Shown piece by piece: positions 11,201 to 24,200 of a DNA stretch of 64,000 nucleotides. Position 1 is the stretch's first letter. Every line of letters begins with the position of its first letter. Location of the stretch: positions 64,016,009-64,080,008 of the forward strand of contig CM045761.1 in NCBI GenBank assembly GCA_025200525.1, written 5' to 3'. Origin of the DNA: Camellia lanceoleosa. Lineage: Eukaryota; Streptophyta; Magnoliopsida; Ericales; Theaceae. The notes under the pieces are model-generated. The model was given only the letters and a program-made list of their open reading frames with translations. It searched no databases and was not told the origin of the DNA. The translations under genes were made by a program, and so were the position numbers.

Positions 11201-12334
11201 TAATTAGTTGATTTGTATTATTTATTCGGACCCTCCGTCGAGAGGGCATAATTTTGTAATAAGCGTGCGTGTGTGCAATGCATGTCTTCCAACCCCCATT
11301 TTTTTCTCCCTTTTACTTACCTGCTTTCGATGGTTAGTTTTAGGGCATGTTTCAATTAGCATACTTATGCTCTGCATGCGTGCATCCATTCATCTGTCTT
11401 GCATGCACCAGGCTCGGCGCATCATACAAACTGCATTGTATTTCAATTCCTATTTGAATACATGTATCAATTGTTACATTCTTATGTCATCTTAGAATAG
11501 CCGAGCCTATTTCTAGTTGCATTTTGCATGTGATGCATTAGCCATCATAACATGAACTAGGATCATGCATGATTTCTTACTAGTTCTCTGTTTTGGCTCG
11601 GAGTACACTGTAAGTGTTTATGCTTTAGCATCTTGCATGAGTGTTAATGTTGCTATGATAGCATGCTTGCCATAAGACTAAATGCTTGTGTGATTAACTA
11701 CCTAAATGCCTGTGGGTGAAGGTTGGATTGCTCGAATTGGAACAATTCATCAAATCCCCGATTTAGCCTACTTGCGAGTAGCAAACTTCAAACTGTTTTC
11801 AAACAAACAAATATGCAATGTTTTGTTCCAACTTAGGCGATCTAGTCTATACTTGTATGCTGTGCGCATCACATAGTAAATTCTAAGTTAATAACCGGAA
11901 TAAGAACGCATGCGTTTTCAAAAACAAGATATCATGTTAGTAAAGGCCGATCTTTGATCGGGCGAGCGGGCGTGCTCATTGCATGACCTTCCCCTGTCGT
12001 ACCCAAGTTCCCGAGCCGGGGCAACTTTGGTGATGACGGACACGTGGCCTTAGGCACGAGTCAGGGTTTCCTAAATTCCCCCAAAACAAAATATTTAGGT
12101 GACGACTCTGTATCTGGCAAAGCAGTCCATATTTGGCACTTCTTTATAAAAATCAGTTTTCCAAAACGATTTGCCGGATTTGGACTCATTGGTAATTTAT
12201 CGGTCTTGCATTGCACTTTGCGAGATTAGATTTAGAACTGTGACATTGAGTCCGAACTGTAGTAAGTCCAATGAACAAAACGGATTTTCACGCCAATTCG
12301 CGCGCGGAGCCCGGGATGTTCGGGCACGTCTACA
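8229..12334 (+). mobile_element. Solo LTR (4.1 kb), TGTAGACA family, nested in the element D LTR
   Basis: Begins TGTAGACACCCCATTTTTGA and ends CACGTCTACA. Flanking 5-mers are CTTCC (8224-8228) and CTTCT (12335-12339), a target duplication with one change. There is no PBS, gag or pol, so it is a solo LTR left by LTR-LTR recombination. Its last part (about 11940-12250) matches 47345-47660 and 26475-26790: the block with GGTGATGACGGACACGTGGC, AATATTTAGGTGACGACTC and TCTGGCAAAGCAGTCCAT. It is rich in CATGCA-type text (9300-10480) and GGCCGGC motifs (8430-8530). No gene inside; ORFs here are chance. Confidence 0.85.
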
Positions 12335-13542
12335 CTTCTCTCTTGCTTTCATTTATTTCATTTGCTACCTAGTTCTTGTTGTTTTGATCCTTTTCTAAGT
12401 GTTTGAGTTTGGGTTTAGAGAGCTACCAAAAGGGTAGAGAGAGTTTACTCTTTCTACACCTTTACCTATAGCTTAAACCCTTACTTTCACACTCTTTTTC
12501 TTTGCCCCCTAAACTAATTTTCAGAGTTAAAAAATGGCTAAAAATCATGCTTTGAAGTTTCAAAAGTGGAGAGGTTAGCCACCCTTCCTTATTCTTGTTT
12601 ACTAGTCTTATTTTCCCTCTTTGTTGATTAGCTTGTTAGGCACTTTTCATGCATTTTTAGCCGCTATTTTTCATCTGTTTAGGGCTGTCTTAAGTTGTTC
12701 AAATAGTTCTTGTTTCGATTAGTTTAGTTGTTGTCTCATAAGTATACCTACATAGCTTGTAGTATATTGTTCTAAGATTTTCTTCAACTCATTTCCATGT
12801 TTAAGGACCTCATTTTAATAATCAACTTGCCATTCATCTCTTTCATTTGAGAGTTGTTTCAATCAGTTGACGGTTATTCAAAACATGAACTAGCGATTTA
12901 CGCTTAATGACTTAATCTCTACGGAGGTTCATTGCCAACGGTATAGTCTCTTTTTCATGTTGAGAATCACCTCCAATTTGACATATTTCTCACTTAGTGG
13001 ACGTAATCTTTAGTGGATGTAACAATCATCTTGGACTTAATGGATTAAAGGATGGCAAAGACTAATAAATTTGGCTTAAAATGAACCAACTCACATAAAG
13101 AAAATGAGTTATATTGCTTGGGATTCAGCCAGATGTTATGCCGAATCCATTGTGTCAAGAGTTGTCTTACATCAATTTATGATGTTTTGAATGAACTTTG
13201 AAGCGTCTCTACCTCCCTCTTTGAGTTCACTCTATGATAATAGAGAGGGGTGGTTGTTGTTCATTTCATTTATTGATTTTTGTCCAAAATTGTACATTGA
13301 AATCATCAAGAAATCAACTTGCTCATTGATAGTTTTGGAAACGATTCTAACCTTCTCTTGAGGCTTTCTCCATGACAAAGAAGTGTAAGAGGGACAAATA
13401 GAGTCCATAACACTCTGTATGCTCTGTTTTCACTTTAGAGCACAAAATAGAATTTTACATGAAATTGAGGCACGACCGACCTTCTTTAGGCTCGGTTGGG
13501 CTTCATTAAGGGCTGGCCGGCCATCAATGTTTGGTCAGCACT
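12335..13542 (+). mobile_element. 3' LTR of element D, segment 2 of 3
   Basis: Lies between the inserted solo LTR and inserted element A, each bordered by near-matching 5-bp duplications. It has the same GGCTGGCCGGCC-type motif (13510-13522) as other LTRs of this family. Assignment to the D LTR is by position between segments 1 and 3; I could not align it in detail. No gene seen. Confidence 0.55.
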
Positions 13543-13951
13543 TGTGGGGAAGTGGTTTTTGGAAATACTCTTCTGATCTGGGAAGATGCTCTTGATACTC
13601 AACTAGTCACCTGCAAAGACAAATACTCCGGTCGGGGGTGCTGGGATTAGCACTCCGACAGGCAAGTCAATTCTTCTACTCAAGAAAGCTTGTTTACTAA
13701 GTTTAATGAAGTGTTTTTTTTTTTTACATACCTTTCTAAATCTGAAGCTCTTGCATTTATATTCATTTTCTGGACCTCGGGTCCAGAGTCTACTTTCTAC
13801 TTATTATCCTTTTGTTTATTCCAACATACATCCTCCCATCCATTCGGCAATTTCTATATATTCGGTATCTTAGTCGATTAGTACGGAGCCGAATAGCCTC
13901 TGACTTCCGAGGTACATTCCTGCTGACTCTTCTGTTTATTCGGCTCCCACA
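13543..13951 (-). repeat. 3' LTR of element A
   Basis: In element sense it starts TGTGGGAGCCGAATAAACAG and ends CACTTCCCCACA. Just inside it, also in element sense, is TTAGAGGGCAAT, the likely polypurine tract (13952-13963). The copy at 24999-25409 matches along its whole length, including the block ACTCCGGTCGGGGGTG. Confidence 0.92.
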
Positions 13952-14302
13952 ATTGCCCTCTAAGCATTCTCCCAACGTTTGTTGGCTGGAGTGCTTGGCT
14001 CCGAGTTTTGAATACCCCACCAAAATTTTGGTATTCGGGCCCACAAAGCATACGTCTAAGTACACCCCTTTTTGGTTGTCGTACCGACTTCCCGCCTCTT
14101 CGTACATATCTATTCATTGCGTTTTCAAAGATTGGCATCTCTTCAGATTCACATTCCGTGATACCGGTCGCTGGGTTGGCCTTTGGATCGTCCTTACAAT
14201 TTTGTCTCCTCCAAAATCTTCATCTTCCGTAAGTTTTCCACTTCTTTGCTTCGAGAACTATTCCAATTTTATTCTTTGGCGTATCTGCGCCAATTGCAGA
14301 GT

Positions 14303-17300
14303 ATGGCGAAGCATTTGAAAGACCTCCTCTCATCAAATCGAATTGCTGGTTTTAGACGCCATTTCTCTATTCTTGATGATGTCCGTCTGTCACTTTTGGC
14401 AGATGGCACCCTTGACATGGAGAGGGAGGACGAGACCACAATCGTCTTTCCTCTCTTGTCAGTCGCAGAGGGTGGAGTCCGCTTCCCTCTACACCCATTT
14501 TTGAGGGCTGTGCTTCGCCATTGGGGTTTAATCCCTTCTCAGCCTAACGTGAATTTCTTTAGAATTATAATGGGGATTGTTGCATTGAATTGTCGCCTTG
14601 GAATTAATCTTGGCATTCCGGCCATCCGGCACTGCTATGCCTTGGCTAAGTCCTCCGGTCGGCAAGGGCGTTATTTCCTCAGAGCTAAGGATACCGACCA
14701 TCAACTAATCACTATGCTTTCCAGCTCTGGGAAATGAGTTGATGATGTTATGGTCGTTGTCCAGGGCAACTGGGAATTTGGCGAAGGGGAGGATCATGTT
14801 GACCCTATTCTTAGACGGAGGGGCGAGCCAGGTCGCCGTGTATCTCCTTGTTTTTGTTGCGTTCATTTTTATTGTAAAATCTATTCCGTTGAAATCTTAC
14901 GGCTTCATCTCATGTAGGGAGGGGTTTGAAAAAGGTACTATCTTTAACCCACGACGCCATTCTTTCAGATATTAGGGTTGCTCTCTGGTATTTCGGCCGT
15001 CGAAGTCTTCAGAGACAGGGGAGGGCGGCTCACATTCTGCTTTGTTACGAGCCGACATACACAACCTTCTCGGTGACAGAAAACATACTGATTCCGAAGG
15101 GTGAAGATTCACTTATTGCTCTTATTCTGTCCGACTTCAAAAACTTAAGGCAGGTAGGCTTTGAAGGGTCCGATTCGAGTTTAAACGAGAAGCTCACGAT
15201 CAATCCGAGGCCGAATCTGAGGAGGTATTGGATTCCGCGATCCTCCATTTACATCGGGTCCGGGTGATCTTCCTTCTGTCGACGTTTTTCAACGCTTAGA
15301 GGATCTTCCCGTCGTAGACTTCGCGGCTATAGCCAGATTGAGTCTGACAAAGCTTGCTAAAAAGGCGAATGCGGAGAGGTTAGCCGCACGAGGGAGAGTG
15401 GAGGGCGTTTCATCTGAAATGCTGCCTGCCATCGAATCTCGACTCCACCCCCCTGTTGCCGAATTAGCGTCTTTGGGGGTTCTAGAAGAGACGAAGGGTT
15501 GGAATGCCGAATCTCCGTTGGTCGGGGAAGACGGCCGAAAATTTGAGAAAAAGACAGGGAAGCGTTCTTGTAATGACCCTCACACTACCCTAACCATACT
15601 CATATGCATTATATATGATTTTGCTCTGTTAAGCTTGCATTTCAAATCTTGACTTGTCTTGCATAAGTGTTACTTGGATGCTATGTTCCTTTGGTGTGTG
15701 TGTGTGTTTCAGCCGAGGTTATCTTGAGCCTAGGTCGCTCCTTTGGTACTCTTATACGTAGAACTGTCTTGGGATTTCTTTGGTTGACCTCCATCCGCAC
15801 CCTGACATATTGGCCGAGATATCATTATCTAGGCCGAGGTGTTTATCACCAAGGCCGAGATGTGTACTATCTGGGCCGAGATGTTGCCCTTGAACCCAAG
15901 TGATCTTGCCCTAGAGCGGTACAACCTAGACCGAGGTGTGGCACATCTAGGCCGAGGTGTGGCACAGCTGGGCCAAGTGTTGACCTTTCTAGCCGAGGTC
16001 ATTGTCCCTTTGCTGCCGAAGTCTTGTTATTGGCCGATGTCATTACTTGCCGGAGTCCCTTGCCGCCTAGCTTGTTGAACACGCTTTGTCATAGTCTTGT
16101 CTTTTCAATCAGTCACCTTTTCAAATAGAGCCAACCAACCGTTGCCATGTGTCCGGGCTGAGTATTAAGTCAGCCGACAAGCCTAGGAATGTATCATTTT
16201 GTATCATATCTTTGTTCTTGAGGAGAGAGAAGCTCTAGAAGGAGAAGGAAGAGTTTTAGAGTGAGAGAGTAGATATCAAGCTTGATCCTTAGAGTTTAAA
16301 CCGTTAGATTCGAGTATTGAGGTTAGAATCTTGATCAACTCTTGTTGTTCTTATTGATCATCTAACTGCATTGCATGATTGAATATGTTCTGCATGCCAT
16401 GCATTGATTTAAAGATTGGTTTTAGAAAGAGAAAGTTAGTGTTCATGAGTTCTTGAAGAAAAGCTTTGTTTGATCCGAAAGCTTACATTAAAATCCATGT
16501 TTTTGTGTTTGTTTTCGCAAGATCCTCAAGTATGGGTACCCAGGTCCATGTTTTCAAATTCATAGCATGAAATCTCAGATTTTATAATGATAAGTTATGA
16601 TCCTTGCATTCATCTCCTTCATGATCTTCATGTTCATGTTCTTCATGTTCTTGAACAGAGGGAAAACCCAGATTTTTCCCGACCTCATTTCTTTGAAAGT
16701 GGCCCTCGGGACCACACCTCGGCGAGAAGGTGTGGGACCTCGGCCAAGACTTGGTTGGTGCCCAGCATGTTTCCCCGAGATGGGAGACAGTGTTTGTTTT
16801 GATTTGACTTAGTTTTTGGAGAATGCCGAGATCATTTGCATTCATATGAAGTTTGTTTGAGAGTGCATTCAATAAACTTGCCATGTGTTTGTAGGACTTG
16901 GACTCGCCCTGACCCCGACGTTCGAAGAGCTATGTAAGTGGTATCTTAATAAAGATATGTTATAAAGTTTTGATTAAACCTTGTTTTGCCTTGTTCGGAA
17001 ATTATTTACAAGCATGAATGATTATCCCTACTTGCAATAAGTACTATATCTTGCTTGATGACATTCTCGGGAAGTCCATATGTGCTAGGGGACTATAAGC
17101 ATTTGTAGCACAAGTCCTTAGTGTCTAGGGACTATAATGCAACGACACCATTGCTTAGAGATCTCTCTTGTCTTGTCTTGCCTTGCCACTGACAGTTTTA
17201 CCGCGTGGGTTTGTTTGTCCAGAATGTCATCTCTTGTATTATATTGATGTTAGTGAGCATCCCTTGAAGCTTGAAAGATTTGATAGATGAGCTTGATTTA

Positions 17301-18410
17301 TCCCATGTATTGTTTTGTTAAAAGATCTCGGACATCATTCATGTAAACTCTTTATTATTTATACCATTCACTGAGTATCCAAGCTCACCCTCTCTATATA
17401 TATGTAGGTGATGAGCAGGGCGGCGGTGACGCCTAGATGTGTTTTGCCGATGTGTTATGGATTCGTGTTTTGCAACATCTTGAAGATCATGCTTCTTAGT
17501 TATTTCATTGTATTTTGTATTTGATGGCTGAGAAGCCTTTTGGTCAAGATGTAATTTTTGTACTCCATTCTGTTGTATATAAGCTATTGTAAGATGTATG
17601 TCATTTCATTTAACTTATGCACTGCTCTTATGGACTACTTAGCTTTTATTTATTGCTTCCGCATTTGTAAGCCCCATATGTTTACTCTGATCTGTGTGTG
17701 TGATCTTGTAAGTGGCCTTTGGTAGTCTCGAATTACTGGCCATCGTGGCACCATCCTACTAGGGGCGGGATGGGGTCGTGACAGTTCTGCCGACCTCAAG
17801 GCCGGTTCAAACAAACAAAGTGGTAAGCGTCCTCGATTGAAGGGATCTAATCATGTTGTTCCTTTTGTCATTCGTCCGATGGTGAAGGACATGCCGGCTC
17901 CCTCTAACACTTCGGCGCTTAAAGATCCAGAGGTCGCATTCGGTGTGGCCACGTCCGTGTCGTTGCCAGCTGATATGGAGGCTTTTTGGGTGGAACCAGA
18001 TCTGAATGCGACGGCACTAACCGCGCAATCGGCACTTCTGGTACATATTTTGACTTTTCCTCACTTTATCCAAGTACTGTTGGGGTTATGTTTTTGGGTT
18101 TTTCCTTTGTAGACCGTCGGAAGGATAGCCGACATGGGACGTCGGCATCTCGACGCCGTCAAACAGATTGACCGCTTGCAAAAACAGGTTGCCAGCCTGC
18201 AGGTTGAGTTGGCCGACATGAAGGCGGCTACCTCCAAAAGTCGGGAAGGATGCTGGGCTTGCCGAATACGTGGACCAGGTCCCGTGGTTCGAAAACAGGG
18301 GGTTCAAGCATGGCTGGCACAAAGCCCTTCTTTGTACCGAGTTTCACCGACTATGCTGTCTGGCGGTGGATGTTGAGCTACTGGAGACTGATTTCGAAGG
18401 TTGAGCTGGG
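14303..18410 (+). pseudogene. Antisense ORF of element A: putative gypsy-type transposon protein (Transposase_28-like), broken
   Basis: Plus strand, antisense to pol. From the ATG at 14303 the frame reads MAKHLKDLLSS, then VFPLLSVAEGGVRFPLHPF and LRAVLRHWGLIPSQPNVNF, which fits the Pfam family called putative gypsy type transposon (Transposase_28). An in-frame TGA at 14735-14737 falls just before VDDVMVVQGNWEF, where the family has Trp (TGG to TGA). After an intron-like stretch, coding sense resumes about 14926-15260 and 15270-15568; it is then cut by a solo LTR and continues in the same frame from 17789 (ADLKAGSNKQSGKRPRLKG) through a Glu/Lys-rich coiled-coil stretch (about 18140-18240) to ENRGFKHGWHKALL and a stop at 18407-18409. 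The biological role of these antisense ORFs is not established. Exon borders are approximate. Confidence 0.75.
15569..17783 (+). mobile_element. Solo LTR (2.2 kb) inserted in the antisense ORF of element A
   Basis: Starts TGTAATGACCCTCACACTAC and ends GGTCGTGACA, with perfect 5-bp target duplications GTTCT at 15564-15568 and 17784-17788. Removing it with one GTTCT copy restores an uninterrupted reading frame (AAG CGT TCT | GCC GAC CTC), which proves the empty site. The CGTGACA end resembles that of element E LTR, so both may belong to related chromovirus-type families. Contains repeated GGCCGAG-type text (15830-15990) and no gene. Confidence 0.92.
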
Positions 18411-18639
18411 CAATTGACTTTTAGGTTTTCACAAATGTATTAGGGTTTTACTGATGTATTGTTACAATCGTTTTGTCAGACAATTTTGTGCGGGCTTATA
18501 GCTTATTTATTTTGAATATATATAAAATGTCATGAGTTGTGCTAAATTTTGCTAATGAAGAATGATATTACTTAATGATATTACGCAGTTTTGAGCTCGG
18601 ACGATCGGCCTAAGGAACCTGCCCTTGGCTTAGCCAAGA

Positions 18640-19475
18640 CGCGGGCCTGAGGAACCGAATGAGCCGACTATCTCGGAATCGTGGGCTGGCTGAGGCATAA
18701 CTTATTCGGCGTTATCATTTAAAAATATGGCCGAATATATAAATGAGTGCCCTTGCCCCAGCGATCTTCGGATAACCGGCGATAGCACTTGCAATATAGC
18801 CGACGAGATTAATTAATCTGCCTTTTTTAGCTGTATGAGCCGAGAACCGAATGAGCCGACTATCTCGGAATCGTGGGCTGGCTGAGGCATAACTTATTCG
18901 GCGTTATCATTTGAAAATATGGCCGAATATATAAATGAGTGCCCTTGCCCCAGCGATCTTAGGATAACCGGCGATAGCACTTGCAATATAGCCGACGAGA
19001 TTAATTAATTTGCCCTTGCCTTAGCCAGGGCGCGAGCCTGAGGAACTGAATGAGCCGACTATCTCAGAATCGTGGGCTGGCTGAGGCATAACTTATTCGG
19101 TGTTATCATTTGAAAATATGGCCAAATATAAAAATGAGTGCCCTTGCCCCAGCGATCTTAGGATAACTGGCGATAGCACTTGCAATATAGCCGATGAGAT
19201 TAATTAATCTGCCCTTGCCTTAGCTAGGGTGGGAGCCTGAGGAACCAAATCGTGGGCTGGCTGAGGCATAACTTATTCGGCGTTATCATTTAACAATATG
19301 GCCGAATAGATAAATGAGTGCTCTTGCCCCAGCGATCTTAGGATAACCGGCGATAGCACTTGCAATATAGCCGACGAGATTAATTAATCTGCCCTTGCCA
19401 TAGCCAGGGCACGAACCTGAGGAACCGAATGAGCCGACTATCTCGGAATCGTGGGCTAGCTGAGGCATAACTTAT
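18640..19475. repeat. Tandem array, about 195-bp unit, four full copies plus a partial
   Basis: The marker GAACCGAATGAGCCGACTAT recurs at about 18651, 18845, 19044 and 19420; the copy near 19241 lost about 18 bp of this marker. Units share TTATTCGGCGTTATCATTT and GATAACCGGCGATAGCACTT. The array separates the two antisense-ORF 3' ends of element A. Confidence 0.9.
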
Positions 19476-19689
19476 GACGTTTGGTGCTCAGTTTTCTCGA
19501 GGGAGCTACATATACCCCAGAATAAATGAGCGAGTTCATGCCAACAAGTTGGCTCATTTCTATTCAGGCGCGATCCGAACCTGGCAGGGGCCAACATTGG
19601 CTGAGTTTAGCAGTCAAAATGAATCGCGGCAGCGAGCCTACCCACACGAGAAGAAGAGCATCCATGGATCGGGAAAAATAGAGGCCCCC

Positions 19690-20414
19690 TAGTCGTCGAA
19701 GCAGATCACCCCGAAAGGATGGACAACGGGGAGGTTCCCCGTGCCCACGACCGCAAGTTGAGCCTGAGGCGGCGCCGCGACCGTTGAGTTTTGCGGTTCT
19801 TGTGAAGAATAGACCGATGACGGAGGCGGATTCTATAATTAAAGATCCAGATGTGGCAGTAGAGTTTGCTCGGAAAATTTTTTCACGGAGGTCCAACAAT
19901 GATGGTCGAACGGGGATTTCAAGTATTGGGATGGCATACATGGATTTGTCACGTGGCTTATGAAGTCGAGATGCGTCTGCGCGAAGCCCGACGCGAGAGT
20001 GAGAGAAACGACGAAAGGAATCGTAGTCTGGAGGCTCGCGCGAATAAGGCTGAGAGTGAGCTTTGGGAGCTGAAGAGTGTTCGAGCGGCCGAGTCGGTGG
20101 TGGACAATCAAGCGAAAATCATGGAGGAGGGGGCAAACCGAGAGGCCTCGGGTTATGAGAGAGGATATCGGGACGGCTTGAAGGCCGGGGTTAAAAAGAC
20201 CAAAACGAACCTAGCTGAGGAAGTCTGCCGATGCGAAAATCGTGGTTTCAAGCACGGCTAGATCAAGGCCTTTCAAACCATGGAAGCTCTTGGGTCCGTG
20301 GGTATAAATTCGGCTTCGCCCCTATATCATCGGCATTACCTTCCGTATCCCGAGTTCGACATCGGGAAAAGTGACGACGAAGACGCCGACTTAGTGGACT
20401 ATAATGTTAAATAA
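19690..20414 (+). pseudogene. Second antisense-ORF 3' end in element A (coiled-coil part), broken
   Basis: Plus strand. Coding-like text starts about 19690 (RRSRSPRKDGQRGGSP), continues through SIIKDPDVAVEFARKIFSRR, shifts frame near 19900, then gives a long Arg/Glu-rich coiled-coil (EVEMRLREARRESERNDERN onward, about 19965-20150), the motif GYERGYRDGLKAG, ENRGFKHG-stop-IKAFQ and an acidic tail ending DDEDADLVDYNVK at the TAA at 20412-20414. The phrase ENRGFKHGW also ends the first antisense ORF at about 18290, so these are two separate copies of the same 3' end. The TAG at 20260-20262 replaces Trp. Confidence 0.65.
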
Positions 20415-20599
20415 ATAGAATTTCTTTATCAAATGCTTGAAATGTTTGGTGGCTTTTAAATAAATAGAATTTTTCTATTAGCAGCTTTTGAAATGTTTTG
20501 CGCGTAATGAAACATCCTATCGCAATTTATTGTCAGCCTCTGTATTGCGTAATGTAAACGTTCGAACATGCGTCGATCGGCTCCAATTAAGAATCATGT

Positions 20600-20850
20600 A
20601 ATTTGTTGGTCCACGAAGGGCTCCGAATCCGGAGACTTGTTGGGCCGATCGTGGTGTCCACGAAGGGCGCTCCGAATCCGGAGACTTGTTCGGGCAATCA
20701 TGGTGTCCACGAAGGGCGCTCCGAATCCAGAGACTTCTTCGGCCAATCGTGGTGTCCACGAAGGGCGCTCCGAATCCGGAGACTTGTTCGGCCAATCGTG
20801 GTGTCCACAAAGGGCGCTCCGAATCCGAAGACTTGTTTGGCCAATAAGAA
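20600..20850. repeat. Tandem array, about 50-bp unit, five copies
   Basis: Units carry GGTGTCCACGAAGGGCGCTC followed by CGAATCCGGAGACTTGTTCG, at about 20612, 20653, 20703, 20752 and 20802. It lies between integrase and the antisense ORFs of element A. Three long overlapping ORFs through it are artefacts of the repeat period. Confidence 0.9.
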
Positions 20851-21267
20851 GCGTACGAGCTGAGGAATAAAAACGAGAAACTTTTTGCATTACAGCAGAG
20901 TATGTACAGATACCAAGCCTACAAATCGGGTCATTGGTAAAATTTTTGTAGATGTGTTGAATTCCAAGGCCGTGGCAGGCTTCTTCTGGACATGTCCGAG
21001 AGCCGATATGCTCCTGTTCTTGCAATGGAGTCGATTTGATAGGGGCCGTCGATTCGGACTAAGCTTGATCTCGAAGTACTTTTTTCAAGACCCTCTCCGG
21101 GTGTAGAATCAACTCGTTGATTATGCGACTTAGCGACCTACCATCAAAACCGTGCCATAGAGGCCGCTCTCGATTAGATCCAGATCGGCGAGCATCATGT
21201 CATTTCGGCCCGTATCAACGCTGCGATTTCAAAGTCGGAGGCCGATTTCGAGGGTAAAATTGCAGGT
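20851..21267. other. Non-coding stretch between integrase and repeat array of element A
   Basis: Contains probable decayed 3' end of integrase in minus sense near 21150-21267; otherwise no feature was recognised. Confidence 0.4.
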
Positions 21268-24200
21268 TCAAGCATAAAGCGAACGGCGTTTCACGGTGGA
21301 CCTCCTCGGCGTTGTGCGATGCCCACAATACACTCGGCAATTCTTGACCCATTTGCCTTTAGCTTTTTCCTTTTTGATGCCGCCCAAGATGGTTTTGTTA
21401 GAGGCTTCACTTTTAGGGGTACGCGGGCGTAGAGAAGTAAGGCATGATACCGTATTTGCTGCACAACTCTCGGTATACGCCACAATCGAACTGGGTGCCA
21501 TTGTCTGAAATGAGCGCTCTTGGAATGCCGAATCGCGTAATGATGTTTCTCCATACAAATCGCTTTACGTCGGCATCTCGTATGTGTGTTAGAGCCTCCG
21601 CTTCGACCCATTTTGTAAAGTAATCTGTTGCTATGATTAAGAATCGCTTGTTTCCTGGGGCCCTTGGCAATGGTCCTACGATATCAAGCCCCCATTGGGC
21701 AAACGGCCAGGGACTGGTGATAGAGCTCAACTCTTCAGCGGGCAAATGGGTTAGTGGGGAGAACTTTTGGCATTGTTCGCATTTTTTAACGTAATTTTCT
21801 ACGTCGGCTCTCATTGTTGGCCAATAATACCCCCGTGTTATAGCTCGATGGGCCAGGGAGCGTCCGCCAGAGTGGGCACCACAACTGCCCTTATGTATCT
21901 CAGTTAGGAGCTCCTCCACTTTATCCGGGTGTACACATTCCAGATAGGGGCCGGAGAGGGACTTTTTATAAAGCCCTCATTGTGGATCCAGATAGTATCG
22001 CAGGGCCTTATTGCGTAGCTTGTGTGCTTCTTTTTTGTCCTCTGGGAGTTGTTCAGAAGAGAGGAATCCGACAATGGGGTCCATCCAGCTTGGCGCGGAT
22101 TCTATAATGTTGACGTGGGTTTCCTCCGAAGGGCTAATACTCGGCTCCGGGATGAAACCTACTTCAATTGTCCGTTTCAGCTCAGAATTGATGGCGGAGG
22201 CTAGGCACGCCAGGGCATCTACGTGTGTGTTCTGATCACGTGTTATTTGATTCAATTCGTGATGGTCAAACTTCGTTAGCAAAGAGTTGGCCGCTTTCAT
22301 ATAGGCCGCCATACGGTCGTTTTTTGCATCGTATTCTCCCTTTAGCTGGTTGATGACCAATTTTGAGTCACAAAACACTAGCAAAGGCCGAGCGCCGAGA
22401 ATATGTGCATTCCATAGACCAGCTAGGAGGGCTTCATACTCGGCCTCGTTATTTGATGCTTCGAAGCCAAGCTTGACGGCCTGCTCTATTACTGCGCCGT
22501 CGGGAGACATGATTACTACGCCGGTGCCGCAGCCCCGTTGGTTGGATGATCCATCACAATATAGCTGCCAAATATCCCCGACATAAATTTTCCAGTTCCG
22601 CTTTGATCGAACTTCGGCCTTCGGAAGAACGTCGGCAGGTTTAAGGTCTGAAAGCCCGCCTGTGAATTCGGCAACAAAGTCGGCTAGCACCTGTCCCTTG
22701 ATTACGGTTTTGGGTAAAAACTGAATGTCATATTGGCCGAGTTCAAGAGCCCATTTTGAAACACGTCCTGAAGCTCGTGACTCAGTAATCGATCGGAGGG
22801 GATAATCTGTTATCACCCCGATGCTATGCCCCTGGAAGTAATGCATCAGCTTTCTTGCTGCCATGACCAAGGCTAGGATGAGTTTTTCTAGCAGAAGGTA
22901 ACGTGTCTCGGCATCGACCATTGCTTTGCTCACATAATATACTGGTCGGTGCTGCCCTTCTTCTTCTTTAAATAGTACGGCACTGACGGCCTTATCGGAG
23001 ACTGCCAGATACAGAATGAGGGGGTCACCGGCAGCTGGTGTTGTCAAGAGAGGTACTGACCGGAGGTAAGTCTTGAGCCCGATGAAAGCTGCCTCGTACT
23101 CAACGGACCATTCAAAAGCTTTGCCTTGACGTAGCGTCTGGAAGAATTGTCTGCAGCGGTCTGTTGACCGATTGATGAATCTATTGAGTGCAGCGGCCAT
23201 CCCCATCAACTTTTGGACTTCTTTTACTGATCGGGGGGAATTGAGTTCCAGAATTGCTGTGACTTGCCTCGGGTCGGCTTCGATTCCACGGTGGTTGACG
23301 ATATAACCCAGGAATTTGCCGGAGCTGATTCCAAACGCGCATTTGGAGGCGTTCAGTTTCATTCTATATTTGCGCAAGATGCCGAATGTCTTCTCTAGAT
23401 CGGCTATGTGATCCTTTTCTTCTTTGGACTTGACCACCATATCGTCGATGTAGACTTCCGTAGTATGGCTGAGTTGTTCTTTGAACATAGCGGTGACCAG
23501 TCTTTGGTAAGTTACCCCTGCATTCTTCAGCCCGAAAGGCATAACTTTGTAGCAGTAGGTCCCTCTAGGGGTGAGGAATGCAGTTTTGTCCTGGTCATCC
23601 GGATGCATGGCGATCTAATGATAGCCTCTGTAAGCGTTGAGGAAACTCTTGCGTTGGTGGCACGCCGTTGCATCGATGAGTTGGTCGATTCTAGGTAAGG
23701 GAAAGCAGTCCTTGGGGCAGGCTTTGTTCAGATCCGTGAAGTCGACGCACACTTGCCAGGTTCCATTTTTCTTCTTTACCACCACCGTGTTGGAGAGCCA
23801 CGTGGGGTAGGTGACTTCTCTAATTGACAAGCGATCTATCGACTTCTTCTATGGCTCGGTGGTGCCAAGCGGCCTTTTGAATGATGGGCATGCATGTGGG
23901 GTCAACGTTCAGGTGGTGCTGTGAAACTAATGGGTCTATACCCGGCATCTCATACGGAGTCCACGCAAAGACATTGAGGTTGGCGAGTAGAAAGGAGATC
24001 AGCTGCTGTTTATCGGCTTGGTTTAAAGAGGTGCCGATCATGAAGAACTTCTCCGGGCTTCCATCGATGTCAACTCGGTCTAAACCATCCGTGGCCTTTT
24101 CGCTTGGTTGCCGCCCGACGTCATCAAGGATTTCCCGGTTGGGTACCTCCATGGAATTCACCTGCAATTCCTTTGGCATTTTGGCGGCCAGGAGGTAACA

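Noticed and set aside
13812..14318. 168-aa plus-strand ORF
   Set aside because: It crosses the inner edge of the element A LTR and has no family features; it only shares its end with the real antisense-ORF region.
20517..21025. Overlapping ORFs with repeated GHHDxPNKSPDSERPSW-like blocks on both strands
   Set aside because: Produced by the 50-bp tandem array, whose near-multiple-of-three units keep frames open.
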